Origin: Acidobacteriota bacterium
GTDB taxonomy: Bacteria; Acidobacteriota; Terriglobia; 20CM-2-55-15
Direction of reading: 5' to 3'
NCBI GenBank assembly: GCA_022821145.1
Contig: JAJEEE010000052.1
Coordinates: forward strand, 32,978-96,977
Length of the DNA stretch: 64,000 nucleotides
The position numbers and the translations under genes are program-made. Position 1 is the stretch's first letter; the number at the start of each line of letters is the position of its first letter. Of the stretch, positions 33,167-41,675 are shown piece by piece. The notes under the pieces were generated by a model. It saw nothing but the letters and a program-made list of their open reading frames with translations. It was not told where the DNA came from and did no database searches.

Positions 33167-35641
33167 TCAGAACTGGAACCGGAGGCCGGCCTCGACCTCC
33201 CGGGGGTTCGAAGCGCTCGTCGACCGGCCGAAGTTCGGCGAGGTCAGAACACCGGAAGGCGCGCCCAGGTTGGTGCGGTTGAACGCGTTCGTCATGTTGA
33301 CGAACACGTTCAGGTTGGTGCGCGACCCCCCGGCCCCGTTACCGAAGAAGAACGCCTTCGAGATGTTGAACGCCGTCGTCATGGCGTTCGGCCCGTCCTC
33401 GCTCCCGCGCTCGACGCCGGGCGGCCGGTCGGTGAAGCGCGTGTCGAAGTTGTCGTCCCTTCCCGTCGTGATCGTCCACCGGCGGCCGCTGTCGGCGGCC
33501 AGAGTACCGGTCAGGAAGAGGCCGAGCGGCAACTGCGCGTTCAGAACCACGTCGAGATAGTGGATCGGTGAGGCGATCAGGCCCCAGTCGGCCTTCACGT
33601 TGTAATTGTCGGCGGGAGTGGCCGGGTTGCTCGGGCGTGACGAGGCCCGGATGTGCTCCCAGGTGTATCCGGCCGTGACGTTGAAGATGCTGAAACGCTG
33701 CCTGTAGTTGAGCCGCACGTACTGTTCCAGCTCGCCGGCGGTGGATTCCAGGTTCAGGATATTTCCGCGCGACGGATCGGGCCGGCAGCGCTGCACCTGC
33801 GCCTCGGTCGGGTCATCCGGCAACAGGGCCGTGCAGGCGGGAAGCGGCGCGTTGATGTCGCGTCGTCGATGCCGATGGATGTACTTGGCGATGCTGTACG
33901 ACGCGCTGACGAACAGGTTCGACCGGAACGTGCGTTCGAACTGGACGCCGGTCACCGCGTCGTAGGGAGCGGTGATGTCCGGGTCGGTGACGTAGACGGC
34001 CGGCAGCGTTTCCTCCATCCGCCCCGATCGGAAGGGATCGGGGTAGGAGGGATCCTGGATCACGATCTCGAACTGCCGGGCGCCGTCGAAGCGCTGCTGG
34101 TCGTTGAACACGCTGAGCGGCGTCCGCTGGTGGAAGATGGCGGCGCCGCCGCGAATCACCGTGTTCGGGCCGATCGCGTAGGCGAGGCCGATGCGCGGAT
34201 CGAAGTTGTTGCGGTCGTCGTAGTTCGTCTGTGTCTCGTAACGCAGCCCGAGCATCAGCGTGAACTGCGGACTCAACTGCAAATCGTTCTGAACGAACAC
34301 GGCGACTTCGAGCTGGTCGGTTTCGAGTAGCCGTTCTCCGACCGTTTCCCGGTAGGATTGGGGCTTCCCGGCGACGAAATCGGCGAGGCTCGAGAACGTG
34401 AACGCTCCGCCGAAGTTGGTTTCCGAGACGGAGCGGCTCGTCCGATACGCACCCTCGACACCTGTCTTGAGCGTCCAGATCTCGCCGACGCGCGTATACA
34501 TGTTGCCGAACTGATAATCCCGCCCCGCGTCCGTGGCGCGGTTCTGCCCGCCGCCGCCCTGGAAGGCGTCCAGGACGTTGATCTGGACCGCTTCGCTGCG
34601 CGGCACGGTCTCGATCCGGCTGCTCGTGACGGCGAAACGCGTTTCGTAGATGCTGCGCGCGGACACGCTCGAGAACTGGCGAACCTCGAACTCCCAGTCG
34701 TTGCCCCTCGCGTCGTAGGCCCGTTCGGGCAGCGTGAAACCCCCGATCCCCTGATTCTCGCTGTCGTTGGTCTGGTACCGCAGATTCAGGTCGAGGGAGT
34801 GCGCGTCGGCGAGCCGGACGGTATTTCGGGTCTCGTAGAACCGGTTCGTCGTGGGCCGGACGATTCCGAGATCGTAAACGCCGTCGGGCAGCGTGGCGTG
34901 CACCGCGTCGACGTTCTCCGCCTCGTCCTGACCGAGGGCCAACGCCGTGGTCAATCGGCGCGGAACCAGGGGCCCGCTCACGTCCACGCGGAGTTGCCGT
35001 TCCTGGTATGGGGGCTTGTTCTGCGCGAACGGGTTGCGCGCGTTCAGCGCGTCGTCCTTGATCAGGAACTCCACGTTGCCGTGAAACGCGCCGGCGCCGC
35101 CCCGCTCGATGACCTCGGGTCCGCGTGTTCCGTTGCCCCGCTGGCTGAATCGATAGGTGTCGTCCTCGGCCGTGTACGCGTTGTTGTGGATGCGGACGAA
35201 TTGTGTCTGCTCGGCTTCCATCGCGAGTGGGGATTCTTCCCCGCCGGCAATGGCCGCGAGTCCGCCTCCGGCGACGAATGCGTCCCAGACTCGAGCTTGA
35301 TCGGTTGTGAGGTGTTCGTTCAAGCGGGCCACGAACTCGCCTTCCATCCACTCGATCGCCGAGCGCAGACGGTCGTTGTCCCGGCCTTGCGTCGGACCGG
35401 CGCGGAAGTCCATCAGGTTGCCGAAGAGTTCCTCCGACGCGCGGCGCCGGTCCTCCATCATGAGGGTGATGGCGCTTTCCTGGGCGTCGGTGAACGGGAG
35501 CCCGGCGTCGCCCAGTACGCGGTCGGCTTCCTGCTTGAGCCGCGCCAGAGGGTTTTCCGTTTCGGACAGGAACTGGGCCGGCGACGGCAGGGGCGCGGCC
35601 ATCGCAACCATCAACAGTGCTATTCTCAGCAGGTATTCCAC
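33167..35641 (-). CDS. TonB-dependent receptor-like outer-membrane protein with N-terminal helical domain
   Basis: This 824-aa protein probably starts at GTG 35641 and has a signal peptide ending PSPAQ. Residues 30-130 form a charged helical region with two L/F-T-x-x-Q-like motifs (P-F-T-D-A-Q, L-T-T-D-Q), as in Spy/CpxP-type proteins. G-A-G-A-F-H-G-N-V-E-F and a long series of amphipathic strands follow, ending in the outer-membrane signature E-V-E-A-G-L-R-F-Q-F. The barrel is of the Oar/TonB-dependent type. No TonB box or typical carboxypeptidase-regulatory domain is apparent. It follows the DUF6152/partner run and may belong to the same transcript. Confidence 0.8.
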   Translation of the reverse strand: MEYLLRIALLMVAMAAPLPSPAQFLSETENPLARLKQEADRVLGDAGLPFTDAQESAITLMMEDRRRASEELFGNLMDFRAGPTQGRDNDRLRSAIEWMEGEFVARLNEHLTTDQARVWDAFVAGGGLAAIAGGEESPLAMEAEQTQFVRIHNNAYTAEDDTYRFSQRGNGTRGPEVIERGGAGAFHGNVEFLIKDDALNARNPFAQNKPPYQERQLRVDVSGPLVPRRLTTALALGQDEAENVDAVHATLPDGVYDLGIVRPTTNRFYETRNTVRLADAHSLDLNLRYQTNDSENQGIGGFTLPERAYDARGNDWEFEVRQFSSVSARSIYETRFAVTSSRIETVPRSEAVQINVLDAFQGGGGQNRATDAGRDYQFGNMYTRVGEIWTLKTGVEGAYRTSRSVSETNFGGAFTFSSLADFVAGKPQSYRETVGERLLETDQLEVAVFVQNDLQLSPQFTLMLGLRYETQTNYDDRNNFDPRIGLAYAIGPNTVIRGGAAIFHQRTPLSVFNDQQRFDGARQFEIVIQDPSYPDPFRSGRMEETLPAVYVTDPDITAPYDAVTGVQFERTFRSNLFVSASYSIAKYIHRHRRRDINAPLPACTALLPDDPTEAQVQRCRPDPSRGNILNLESTAGELEQYVRLNYRQRFSIFNVTAGYTWEHIRASSRPSNPATPADNYNVKADWGLIASPIHYLDVVLNAQLPLGLFLTGTLAADSGRRWTITTGRDDNFDTRFTDRPPGVERGSEDGPNAMTTAFNISKAFFFGNGAGGSRTNLNVFVNMTNAFNRTNLGAPSGVLTSPNFGRSTSASNPREVEAGLRFQF

Positions 35642-35706
35642 AGGACGTTACTCAGCGGAGCGCCCGGCCGGCGCCGCGACGTGTCCGGAAATGTCGGTTT
35701 CAGGAG

Positions 35707-36447
35707 CTATCCCCGAGAGTCCTGGCAGATGTACTCGAAGGACTCGCCGTCCTCGATCCAGGACGAATTGGTCGTGAGGTTGATCTCCCAGCCGCCGGTA
35801 TACGGCTCGGTGAGGCTGCCCGGGTCTTCGATCGTCACCTCGTAGTTGATCGTCTGGAGGTTCGGCCGGGTGATCCGTTCCACCAGGTGCAGTTGCCGCG
35901 TGGTGGGCGCCTGTCCGCGTATCCATAACTTCTCATTGAAGCCGACGGTGTCGATGACGAGCGTGTCGCCGTCCCAGCGTCCGATCGAGTGCCCGAAATA
36001 GGTCGGGCGCAGATCCTCGGGGTGTTCCCGACCGTCCATGTAGACGACGCGCCAGGAATGGGGGCCGGCGATGTTCACGATAAAGATCCGTTCCATGTCG
36101 GGTACATCGACGATCTCGAAACCCGGTGAGTTGAAGAAGCCGGGACCGCCGGTCGGCTTGCAGTGGACGCTGGGCGGATAGAGATCCTCCGCCTCGCCCC
36201 GGTGTTCCATCAGGGCGCGGGCCCAGGGGCGCAACGGCAGATCGGCCGCCCCCGGGAAGCCGATTCCGCCCCCGGCTCCGGGGCGGATCTCCCAGTATCC
36301 CTTGGCGCCGGGCGCCGACCCCAGGTTCGGGCGGCCGTCGGGCCAGCGCGGGGTCGGGTCCTGGCCGCGTACGGGAGCGCCGAGCACGAGCAGCACGGCC
36401 GCTCCGAGGGCCAATCCCGCGATTCTCGTCCTTGACGGGCGCAACAT
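35707..36447 (-). CDS. secreted DUF6152-partner family protein
   Basis: This 246-aa protein has GGAGG before ATG 36447 and a signal peptide ending PVRGQ. It carries W-P-D-G-R-P-N-L-G and L-R-P-W-A-R-A-L-M-E-H-R. Y-M-D-G-R-E-H-P is followed by G-R-W-D-G-D-T-L-V-I-D-T-V-G-F-N-E and E-R-I-T-R-P, and the protein ends with F-E-Y-I-C-Q. It starts 30 bp after the DUF6152 gene at 36478. The family has no known activity. The repeated Trp, Arg and acidic motifs suggest a defined binding site, but this is not proven. Confidence 0.78.
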   Translation of the reverse strand: MLRPSRTRIAGLALGAAVLLVLGAPVRGQDPTPRWPDGRPNLGSAPGAKGYWEIRPGAGGGIGFPGAADLPLRPWARALMEHRGEAEDLYPPSVHCKPTGGPGFFNSPGFEIVDVPDMERIFIVNIAGPHSWRVVYMDGREHPEDLRPTYFGHSIGRWDGDTLVIDTVGFNEKLWIRGQAPTTRQLHLVERITRPNLQTINYEVTIEDPGSLTEPYTGGWEINLTTNSSWIEDGESFEYICQDSRG

Positions 36448-36477
36448 GGTCGGTCTTCCTCCGTTCGTTCGACGCCG

Positions 36478-36873
36478 CTATCGCAGCACCATCCGCTGGC
36501 CGTCGGCCAGCACCAGGGCCGACTGGCGCGTCGCGCCCGCGCGGTTGCTGCCGTCGCGGGCCATCGCCACGTTCTCCATCGTGATCGCGTCTCCGATCCG
36601 GACGGTCTGCCGTTGCCATCCGCCGCGGACCAGCGCGTAGGGCGGTCCCAACTCGATCGAGTAGTTGTCGATCTCGCCGTCCTCGGACTCGATGTTGATG
36701 AAGACGAAGGCGTGGGGGTTCACCCAGTCGACCTTCGTGACGTATCCGGCGAGGTCCGCCGTGTTACCGGTGTCGAAGTCCACTTCGAAGGCATGGTGGC
36801 CGGCGACGGGCGCGACGGCCAGCGCGGCGATGCCGAAACCGCACGCCGCGAGGCCCAGCGTTTGATGTCTCAT
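36478..36873 (-). CDS. DUF6152-family secreted protein
   Basis: This 131-aa protein has AGGAG before ATG 36873. The signal peptide ends A-P-V-A-G and the mature chain begins HHAFEVDFD. It shows K-V-D-W-V-N-P-H-A-F-V, then L-V-R-G-G-W-Q-R-Q-T-V-R-I-G-D and A-D-G-Q-R-M-V-L-R at the end. All DUF6152 landmarks are present. It lies 12 bp after the fusion gene and 30 bp before a partner gene, so the operon carries one fused and one split copy of the module. Confidence 0.82.
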   Translation of the reverse strand: MRHQTLGLAACGFGIAALAVAPVAGHHAFEVDFDTGNTADLAGYVTKVDWVNPHAFVFINIESEDGEIDNYSIELGPPYALVRGGWQRQTVRIGDAITMENVAMARDGSNRAGATRQSALVLADGQRMVLR

Positions 36874-36885
36874 CGTTGTCTTCTC

Positions 36886-38019
36886 CTAGCGGATGAACGT
36901 GTCTTCCGCCTTTTCCTCGCAGAAGTACTCCTGAATCTCCTCGTCCGGGACCCAGCGGAGCGTCCACCGGCCCGTCCAGGGCCGGGTATACGCCCTGGGA
37001 TCATCGACCGTCACCGCGTATTCCAGCGTGTGGTAGTCCGGGCGCGAGAAGCGTTCCGTCAGGCGGAGCGCCTCGGTGTGCGGCAGGCCGCCCCGGGTAA
37101 ACCAGAAGCGCTCGTTGAACCCGACCGAGTCGACGACGAACGTGTCGCCGTCCCAACGCCCGACCGCCGTGCCGTAGTACGTGCGGACCGTTTCCTCGGG
37201 TTGGACCTGCGGCCGTCCGTCGGTGTGGATCGTCCTCCAGTTGCGGTTGCCGCCTCCGAGGAGCACCAGGACGCGGTCGATCTCGCGCTGCTCGATGAAC
37301 TGCACGCCATAGGGCGTGTGGAACTGCCGCGGGCCGCCCGGGGGCATGCACACGGTCATGGGGTCGTCGGCCAGCAGCCGCCGCTGGCGCCTTTCGTACA
37401 GGGCCCGGGCCCAGGGGCGGAACGGCGCCACGCGCCCGGCGTCGGCCAGATCGTCCAGGATGGCGTCGTCGTTCATCGCGACCGGGACGCCGGTGTCCTC
37501 GACCAGCCCGACCGCGGTGGCCGGCCCCCAGTAACCCGTCTCGCCGGGCGCGGGGCCCAGGCGAACCTGGCCGTCGGGCCAACGCGGCGTATCTCGGGGA
37601 GCGGGGGCGGGCGGCGCGTCGGCCGGTGTGAACACGGCTTCACCACTATCGGCCCGGACGACGGCGTTGGCGAAGCCGTGCGCGACGGCCGCTCTGGCGG
37701 GCGACGCCTCGACGCGCACCATGTCGCCGATCCGGACGGTGTCGTCGGCCCACCCGGCCTTCTCCAGGTCGAAGATGTTGCCGAATTCCAGCGCCCAGTT
37801 CGTGACGGTCCCGTTGCCGTCCTCGACGTCGACGAACAGGTAGGCGTGCGGATTGACCCACTCGATGCGGGTGACGGCGCCCTCCAGGGTCACCCGGACG
37901 GCGTCGTTGTACGTGGCCGTGTGGGAATGGTGGGTGTGCCCGGGCCCGGCCGCGAGCGCGGCCAAAACCAGCGCCGCCGCCCCCCGTCGTAGGTTTCCGC
38001 CTGTTGCCGGCGCCCGCAT
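36886..38019 (-). CDS. natural fusion of DUF6152 domain and partner domain
   Basis: This 377-aa secreted protein joins both families. Residues 1-130 have a signal peptide, HHSHTATYN, R-I-E-W-V-N-P-H-A-Y-L and K-A-G-W-A-D-D-T-V-R-I-G-D (DUF6152). After a Pro-Ala linker (PAPAPRDTP), residues 145-377 have W-P-D-G-Q, F-R-P-W-A-R-A-L-Y-E-R-R, G-R-W-D-G-D-T-F-V-V-D-S-V-G-F-N-E and E-Y-F-C-E-E (partner). It begins 3 bp after the preceding stop. Fusion of two otherwise separate neighbours is good evidence that they act in one complex or one step. Confidence 0.85.
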   Translation of the reverse strand: MRAPATGGNLRRGAAALVLAALAAGPGHTHHSHTATYNDAVRVTLEGAVTRIEWVNPHAYLFVDVEDGNGTVTNWALEFGNIFDLEKAGWADDTVRIGDMVRVEASPARAAVAHGFANAVVRADSGEAVFTPADAPPAPAPRDTPRWPDGQVRLGPAPGETGYWGPATAVGLVEDTGVPVAMNDDAILDDLADAGRVAPFRPWARALYERRQRRLLADDPMTVCMPPGGPRQFHTPYGVQFIEQREIDRVLVLLGGGNRNWRTIHTDGRPQVQPEETVRTYYGTAVGRWDGDTFVVDSVGFNERFWFTRGGLPHTEALRLTERFSRPDYHTLEYAVTVDDPRAYTRPWTGRWTLRWVPDEEIQEYFCEEKAEDTFIR

Positions 38020-38022
38020 CGC

Positions 38023-38412
38023 CTAGTCCCGCGTGAGCGTGAAGTCGCCCTCGGCCGCGCCCTGACGCCATGTCCCCGACAGCGTGCGATGGTAGGACTC
38101 GAGATTCTCGATCTGCCCCTCGGCCATGATGGACTCGCCGTCCGGGCCCTCCGCTTCGATGCGCACGGTCCAGTCGGTCACGTCCAGCGCGACGGCCGTG
38201 AGCGGCGTCGACCGTGGTCCGGGATTCATCAGTCCGGTGACGGCCTCGCCGTCGAAGTCCAGGACCAGCGTGACATGCGTGCGTTCGGTCAGGCTCGGTC
38301 CCCAGTCTCCGGACCATGTTCCGGTCAGGGGATGGCCTTCCTGCCCCGCTGCGCTCAGCGCGACGGCCAGACCGATCGGAACACAGGCCCATGGGAATGC
38401 TCGCGTTCGCAT
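38023..38412 (-). CDS. small secreted protein, lipocalin-like strand pattern
   Basis: This 129-aa protein has AAGGAG before ATG 38412 and a signal peptide ending L-S-A-A-G-Q. It begins G-T-W-S-G-D-W-G and alternates beta-strand-like stretches (T-H-V-T-L-V-L-D-F-D-G, W-T-V-R-I-E-A-E-G), ending L-S-G-T-W-R-Q-G-A-A-E-G-D-F-T-L-T-R. The 'GtW-G-w' start and 'L-GtW-qg---G-f-l-r' end are typical of small beta-barrel secreted proteins. First gene of a tight run with the fusion, DUF6152 and partner genes. Function unknown. Confidence 0.72.
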   Translation of the reverse strand: MRTRAFPWACVPIGLAVALSAAGQEGHPLTGTWSGDWGPSLTERTHVTLVLDFDGEAVTGLMNPGPRSTPLTAVALDVTDWTVRIEAEGPDGESIMAEGQIENLESYHRTLSGTWRQGAAEGDFTLTRD

Positions 38413-38483
38413 GCGAATCTCCTTCGTGAAATCCCAGCGGGAATCCTAGCAAGCATCACGTTCGATGAAAAGCGGATGCGTGA

Positions 38484-39716
38484 CTACGTCGCCTTCGCGT
38501 CGACGACAGGGTCCGCACTCGCCTCGGCCCAGCGCATGGCCAGCATCGACAGGACGCTCAGGATGGCGAACCCGATGACGAGGGGATGGACCGTTCCGTT
38601 GTAGCTCTGGCCGATCAACGTGCCCAGGATCAGGGAGCTCAAGGTCGACAGGCCTCCGACGACGGATGCGCCCGTTCCCGCGACGTGCCCGAGCGGTTGC
38701 ATGGCCATCGCGTTGAGGTTGCTGAAGAGCAGTCCGATGCAGAAGAAGGCCGTCAACAGGTACGCCATCAGGCTCCACAGCGGAGGATGGCCCGAAAACG
38801 TGTAGGCGACGGCGAGGAAGACGACCGAAGCCCCGCCGATGGTCTTCAACGCGGTCAGCGACAACCGGCGCATCCCGTGCCGCATGACCAGGCGGGCGTT
38901 CATCATGGAGGATCCGCCGGTGGCGACGGCCAGGATGGCGAAATAGAGCGGGAACCATGCTCCCAGGCCGTATTGCTGCTGCAGGATCTGTTGCGCCGAC
39001 GTCAGGTAGCCGAGGAAGGCGCCGAAGACGAGACCGGTGGCGATCGTATAGCCCAGGGCGGGTCTGGACCTCAGGACGCTCACCAGCGCATCGACGATCC
39101 GGGCAGGGGAGAACTCGATGCGCCGTGCCGGGTCCAGGGTCTCCTCCTGGCGCAACGCGAACCAGGCGCACGCGCTCAGGGCCATCACCAGGTAGACGCC
39201 GAAGATCAGCCGCCATCCCGCGGCGGCCAGAAGCCCCTGGCCGATGGCCGGAGCCACGATCGGCCCCAGGATGAACACGGCCATGATGAACGACATGACG
39301 CGCGCCATCGCCCGGCCCTCGAAGCGGTCGCGTACCAGCGCGATGGTCATGGTCCGCGGGCCGGCCACGCCCAATCCTTGCAGGAACCGGCCGGCGAGCA
39401 TCATCGTGAAATTCGCCGCCGCCAACGCAAGCAGACAGCCGGCCAGGTACATGGCGAGGCCCGCGTACACGGCCGGCTTGCGGCCCGTCGCGTCGGACAT
39501 CGGGCCGTAGACGAGCTGGCCGAAACCGAACCCCAGGAACAGGAACGTGATGACAAGCTGGTTGTCGTTGGCGCGGTCGACGCCGAGCGAGGTTCCGATC
39601 GCCGGCAGCGCCGGCAGCACCATGTCGATCGACAGCGCGACCAGCATGGTCAGCGTCGCCATCAAGGCCACGAATTCACCGATCCCCAGGGACGAGGACC
39701 GCGCGGCGCCGTTCAT
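38484..39716 (-). CDS. MFS multidrug exporter, Bcr/CflA type
   Basis: The product is about 410 aa from ATG 39716; a TTG 24 bases earlier is possible, and neither has a strong ribosome site. Twelve hydrophobic segments are visible. Helix 1 has S-I-D-M-V-L-P-A-L-P, the D-M-y-LPalP signature of the DHA1 Bcr/CflA branch. G-P-M-S-D-A-T-G-R-K-P is the loop 2-3 motif and R-F-L-Q-G-L-G is motif B with its Arg. Members expel drugs or metabolites by proton antiport. It follows the PQQ alcohol dehydrogenase by 37 bp and may export a related compound. Confidence 0.82.
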   Translation of the reverse strand: MNGAARSSSLGIGEFVALMATLTMLVALSIDMVLPALPAIGTSLGVDRANDNQLVITFLFLGFGFGQLVYGPMSDATGRKPAVYAGLAMYLAGCLLALAAANFTMMLAGRFLQGLGVAGPRTMTIALVRDRFEGRAMARVMSFIMAVFILGPIVAPAIGQGLLAAAGWRLIFGVYLVMALSACAWFALRQEETLDPARRIEFSPARIVDALVSVLRSRPALGYTIATGLVFGAFLGYLTSAQQILQQQYGLGAWFPLYFAILAVATGGSSMMNARLVMRHGMRRLSLTALKTIGGASVVFLAVAYTFSGHPPLWSLMAYLLTAFFCIGLLFSNLNAMAMQPLGHVAGTGASVVGGLSTLSSLILGTLIGQSYNGTVHPLVIGFAILSVLSMLAMRWAEASADPVVDAKAT

Positions 39717-39753
39717 GGTTTGCGTGGACGGAACGGACAAGTCGGCCAGGTCG

Positions 39754-41577
39754 TCACCGTCCGCCGTCGAGCGCGAAGACGTACATCATCGGCGTCTGGT
39801 CGCCGCCGGAGTTGGGCCCGAACCCGATGCCCCCGCCGATGGCGGCGATGTACTGCACGCCGTCGATCATGTAGGTCATCGGCGGACCCATGTTCAACTG
39901 GCCGAACTCGATATCGGCGATCAGCTCTCCGGTCTCGGCGTGGAGCGCCCGCAGCGTCCCGTTGTTCAGCATCTGCAGGACCAGGCCGCCGGACGTCGCC
40001 AGGACGCCGCCGCCGCTCTGGGCGCCGCCGTTGGAGAACCACGCCTCGGTCTGAGTCACCGGATCCCATGCCGACAGGAACCCGCCCCGGCCAACCAGTC
40101 CCTGGCGGTCGGGGCCGATCTCGGGCAACGTCCGCGGCTCGGCCGGCTCGGGGTCGTCGGGTCCCGGCGGCGTTGCGCCCATGTTGGGAATGTTCAACCC
40201 GAGGTTCTGGTTGCCGGGCGTGAACTCGAAGCGCGGGGTGGTCGCGTAGGTCAGCGTGCTGTTGTCCCGGCCCGGGATGTAGACGTAGCCGGTGTCGGGG
40301 TGGTACGCCATCTGCGCCCAACTGTGGGCGCCGCCGCCCGAGGGGGCGATCGTGACGGGTTGCGCGTAGGTGTAGTAGGCCTCCGGGTTGATGTCGGGCC
40401 GCCCGGTCTCGTAGTCGTAGCCGAACGTCCAGCTCACCTGGGCGAACGGTTCGGCGGAGATGAAGGCGCCGGTCGTCCGGTCGAGGACGTAGAAGATGCC
40501 GTTCTTGTTCGCCTGGACGATGGTCTGCCGCATCCGGCCGTCGATCTCCAGGTCCAGCAGCATCAGGTGCTGCACGGCGTCGAAGTCCCAGTCGTCGCCG
40601 GGCGTCGTCTGGTAGTGCCACGCGTACTCGCCCGTGTCCACGTCGACGGCCAGGATCGAAGAGTTGTAGAGGTTGTCCATCCGGGGCGTGCCCGGGCCCT
40701 GGCGGATCTCCTGCGGCCACGGCGTGGGGTTGCCGATTCCGACGTAGAGAAGGTTGGTTCCCGGGTCGTAGGCCATCGCGTCCCAGACCGATCCGCCGCC
40801 GCCGTACACCCACCATTCACCGATCCAGGTCTCGGCGGCGCGTTCCAGGGCTTCGTTCTCGAAGCCGTCGGCCGGGTTGCCCGGCACGGTCCAGAAGCGC
40901 CACACCTCGCGGCCGTCGTCGACGTCATAGGCGGCGAAGTACCCGCGGAACGGGGGAAACTCGGCGCCGGCGAAGCCCACGATGACCTTGTCCTTCACGA
41001 TGCGGGGCGCCATGGTGAGCGAGTAGGATTCCGAATCGGACGGCACGGCCAGGATGTTCCAGAGTTCCTCCCCGGTCTCGGCGTCGAGGGCGGCGATCCG
41101 CCCATCGATGACCGGCACGAAGACCTTGTTCTCGTAGAGTCCCGTGCCCCGGTTCACCACGCCGCAGCACAAGCGGCTCGTTCCCCGCTCGTTGATGCTT
41201 CGGTCGACCTCGGGGTCGTAGCGCCACAGCTCCTCCCCGGTGACGGCGTCCCAGGCGATCGTGACGCTCCAGTTCGTGATGACGTGGAGCCGCCCGTCGT
41301 GCATCATCGGCGTCGCTTCCTGACGTCCGGCCGGGTCGGCCAGCGGCGCGGACCAGACCTGCTCCAGCCGCTGGACGTTCGTCGTGTCGATTTGATCGAG
41401 CGGGCTGTAGCGGGTTTCCTGGTAGTCGAGGCCCACGGTGAGCCATTCTCCGTCGGAGCCGTCGGCGTTCATGAGCCGTTCCGAGTCGACGACGTTGGAA
41501 TCCTGGATGGCGAGCGTGGCGCCGTAGGCGAGCAACATCCCGAGTGCGCACAGATAGAGTGACCGGAGCCTTTTCAT
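39754..41577 (-). CDS. PQQ-dependent alcohol dehydrogenase
   Basis: This 607-aa protein starts at ATG 41577 with GGAG 11 bases before it, and has a signal peptide or N-terminal anchor (L-C-A-L-G-M-L-L-A-Y-G). S-R-L-C-C-G near residue 137 is the vicinal Cys-Cys pair that stacks on PQQ in methanol/ethanol dehydrogenases. W-motifs (D-A-V-T-G-E-E-L-W, D-A-E-T-G-E-E-L-W) mark propeller blades, and G-D-D-W-D-F-D-A-V-Q supplies the substrate-side Asp. There is no fused heme domain, so an external electron acceptor is needed; the cupredoxin-like lipoprotein upstream is a candidate. Confidence 0.85.
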   Translation of the reverse strand: MKRLRSLYLCALGMLLAYGATLAIQDSNVVDSERLMNADGSDGEWLTVGLDYQETRYSPLDQIDTTNVQRLEQVWSAPLADPAGRQEATPMMHDGRLHVITNWSVTIAWDAVTGEELWRYDPEVDRSINERGTSRLCCGVVNRGTGLYENKVFVPVIDGRIAALDAETGEELWNILAVPSDSESYSLTMAPRIVKDKVIVGFAGAEFPPFRGYFAAYDVDDGREVWRFWTVPGNPADGFENEALERAAETWIGEWWVYGGGGSVWDAMAYDPGTNLLYVGIGNPTPWPQEIRQGPGTPRMDNLYNSSILAVDVDTGEYAWHYQTTPGDDWDFDAVQHLMLLDLEIDGRMRQTIVQANKNGIFYVLDRTTGAFISAEPFAQVSWTFGYDYETGRPDINPEAYYTYAQPVTIAPSGGGAHSWAQMAYHPDTGYVYIPGRDNSTLTYATTPRFEFTPGNQNLGLNIPNMGATPPGPDDPEPAEPRTLPEIGPDRQGLVGRGGFLSAWDPVTQTEAWFSNGGAQSGGGVLATSGGLVLQMLNNGTLRALHAETGELIADIEFGQLNMGPPMTYMIDGVQYIAAIGGGIGFGPNSGGDQTPMMYVFALDGGR

Positions 41578-41675
41578 GAGTCGTTCTCCGCCGGAAACGA
41601 AAATCGATTCGGACGCAAACAGGACAGGATAACAGATGGCGGCGGCGATGTTGATCGGCCCGGGACGCCGCGCCC

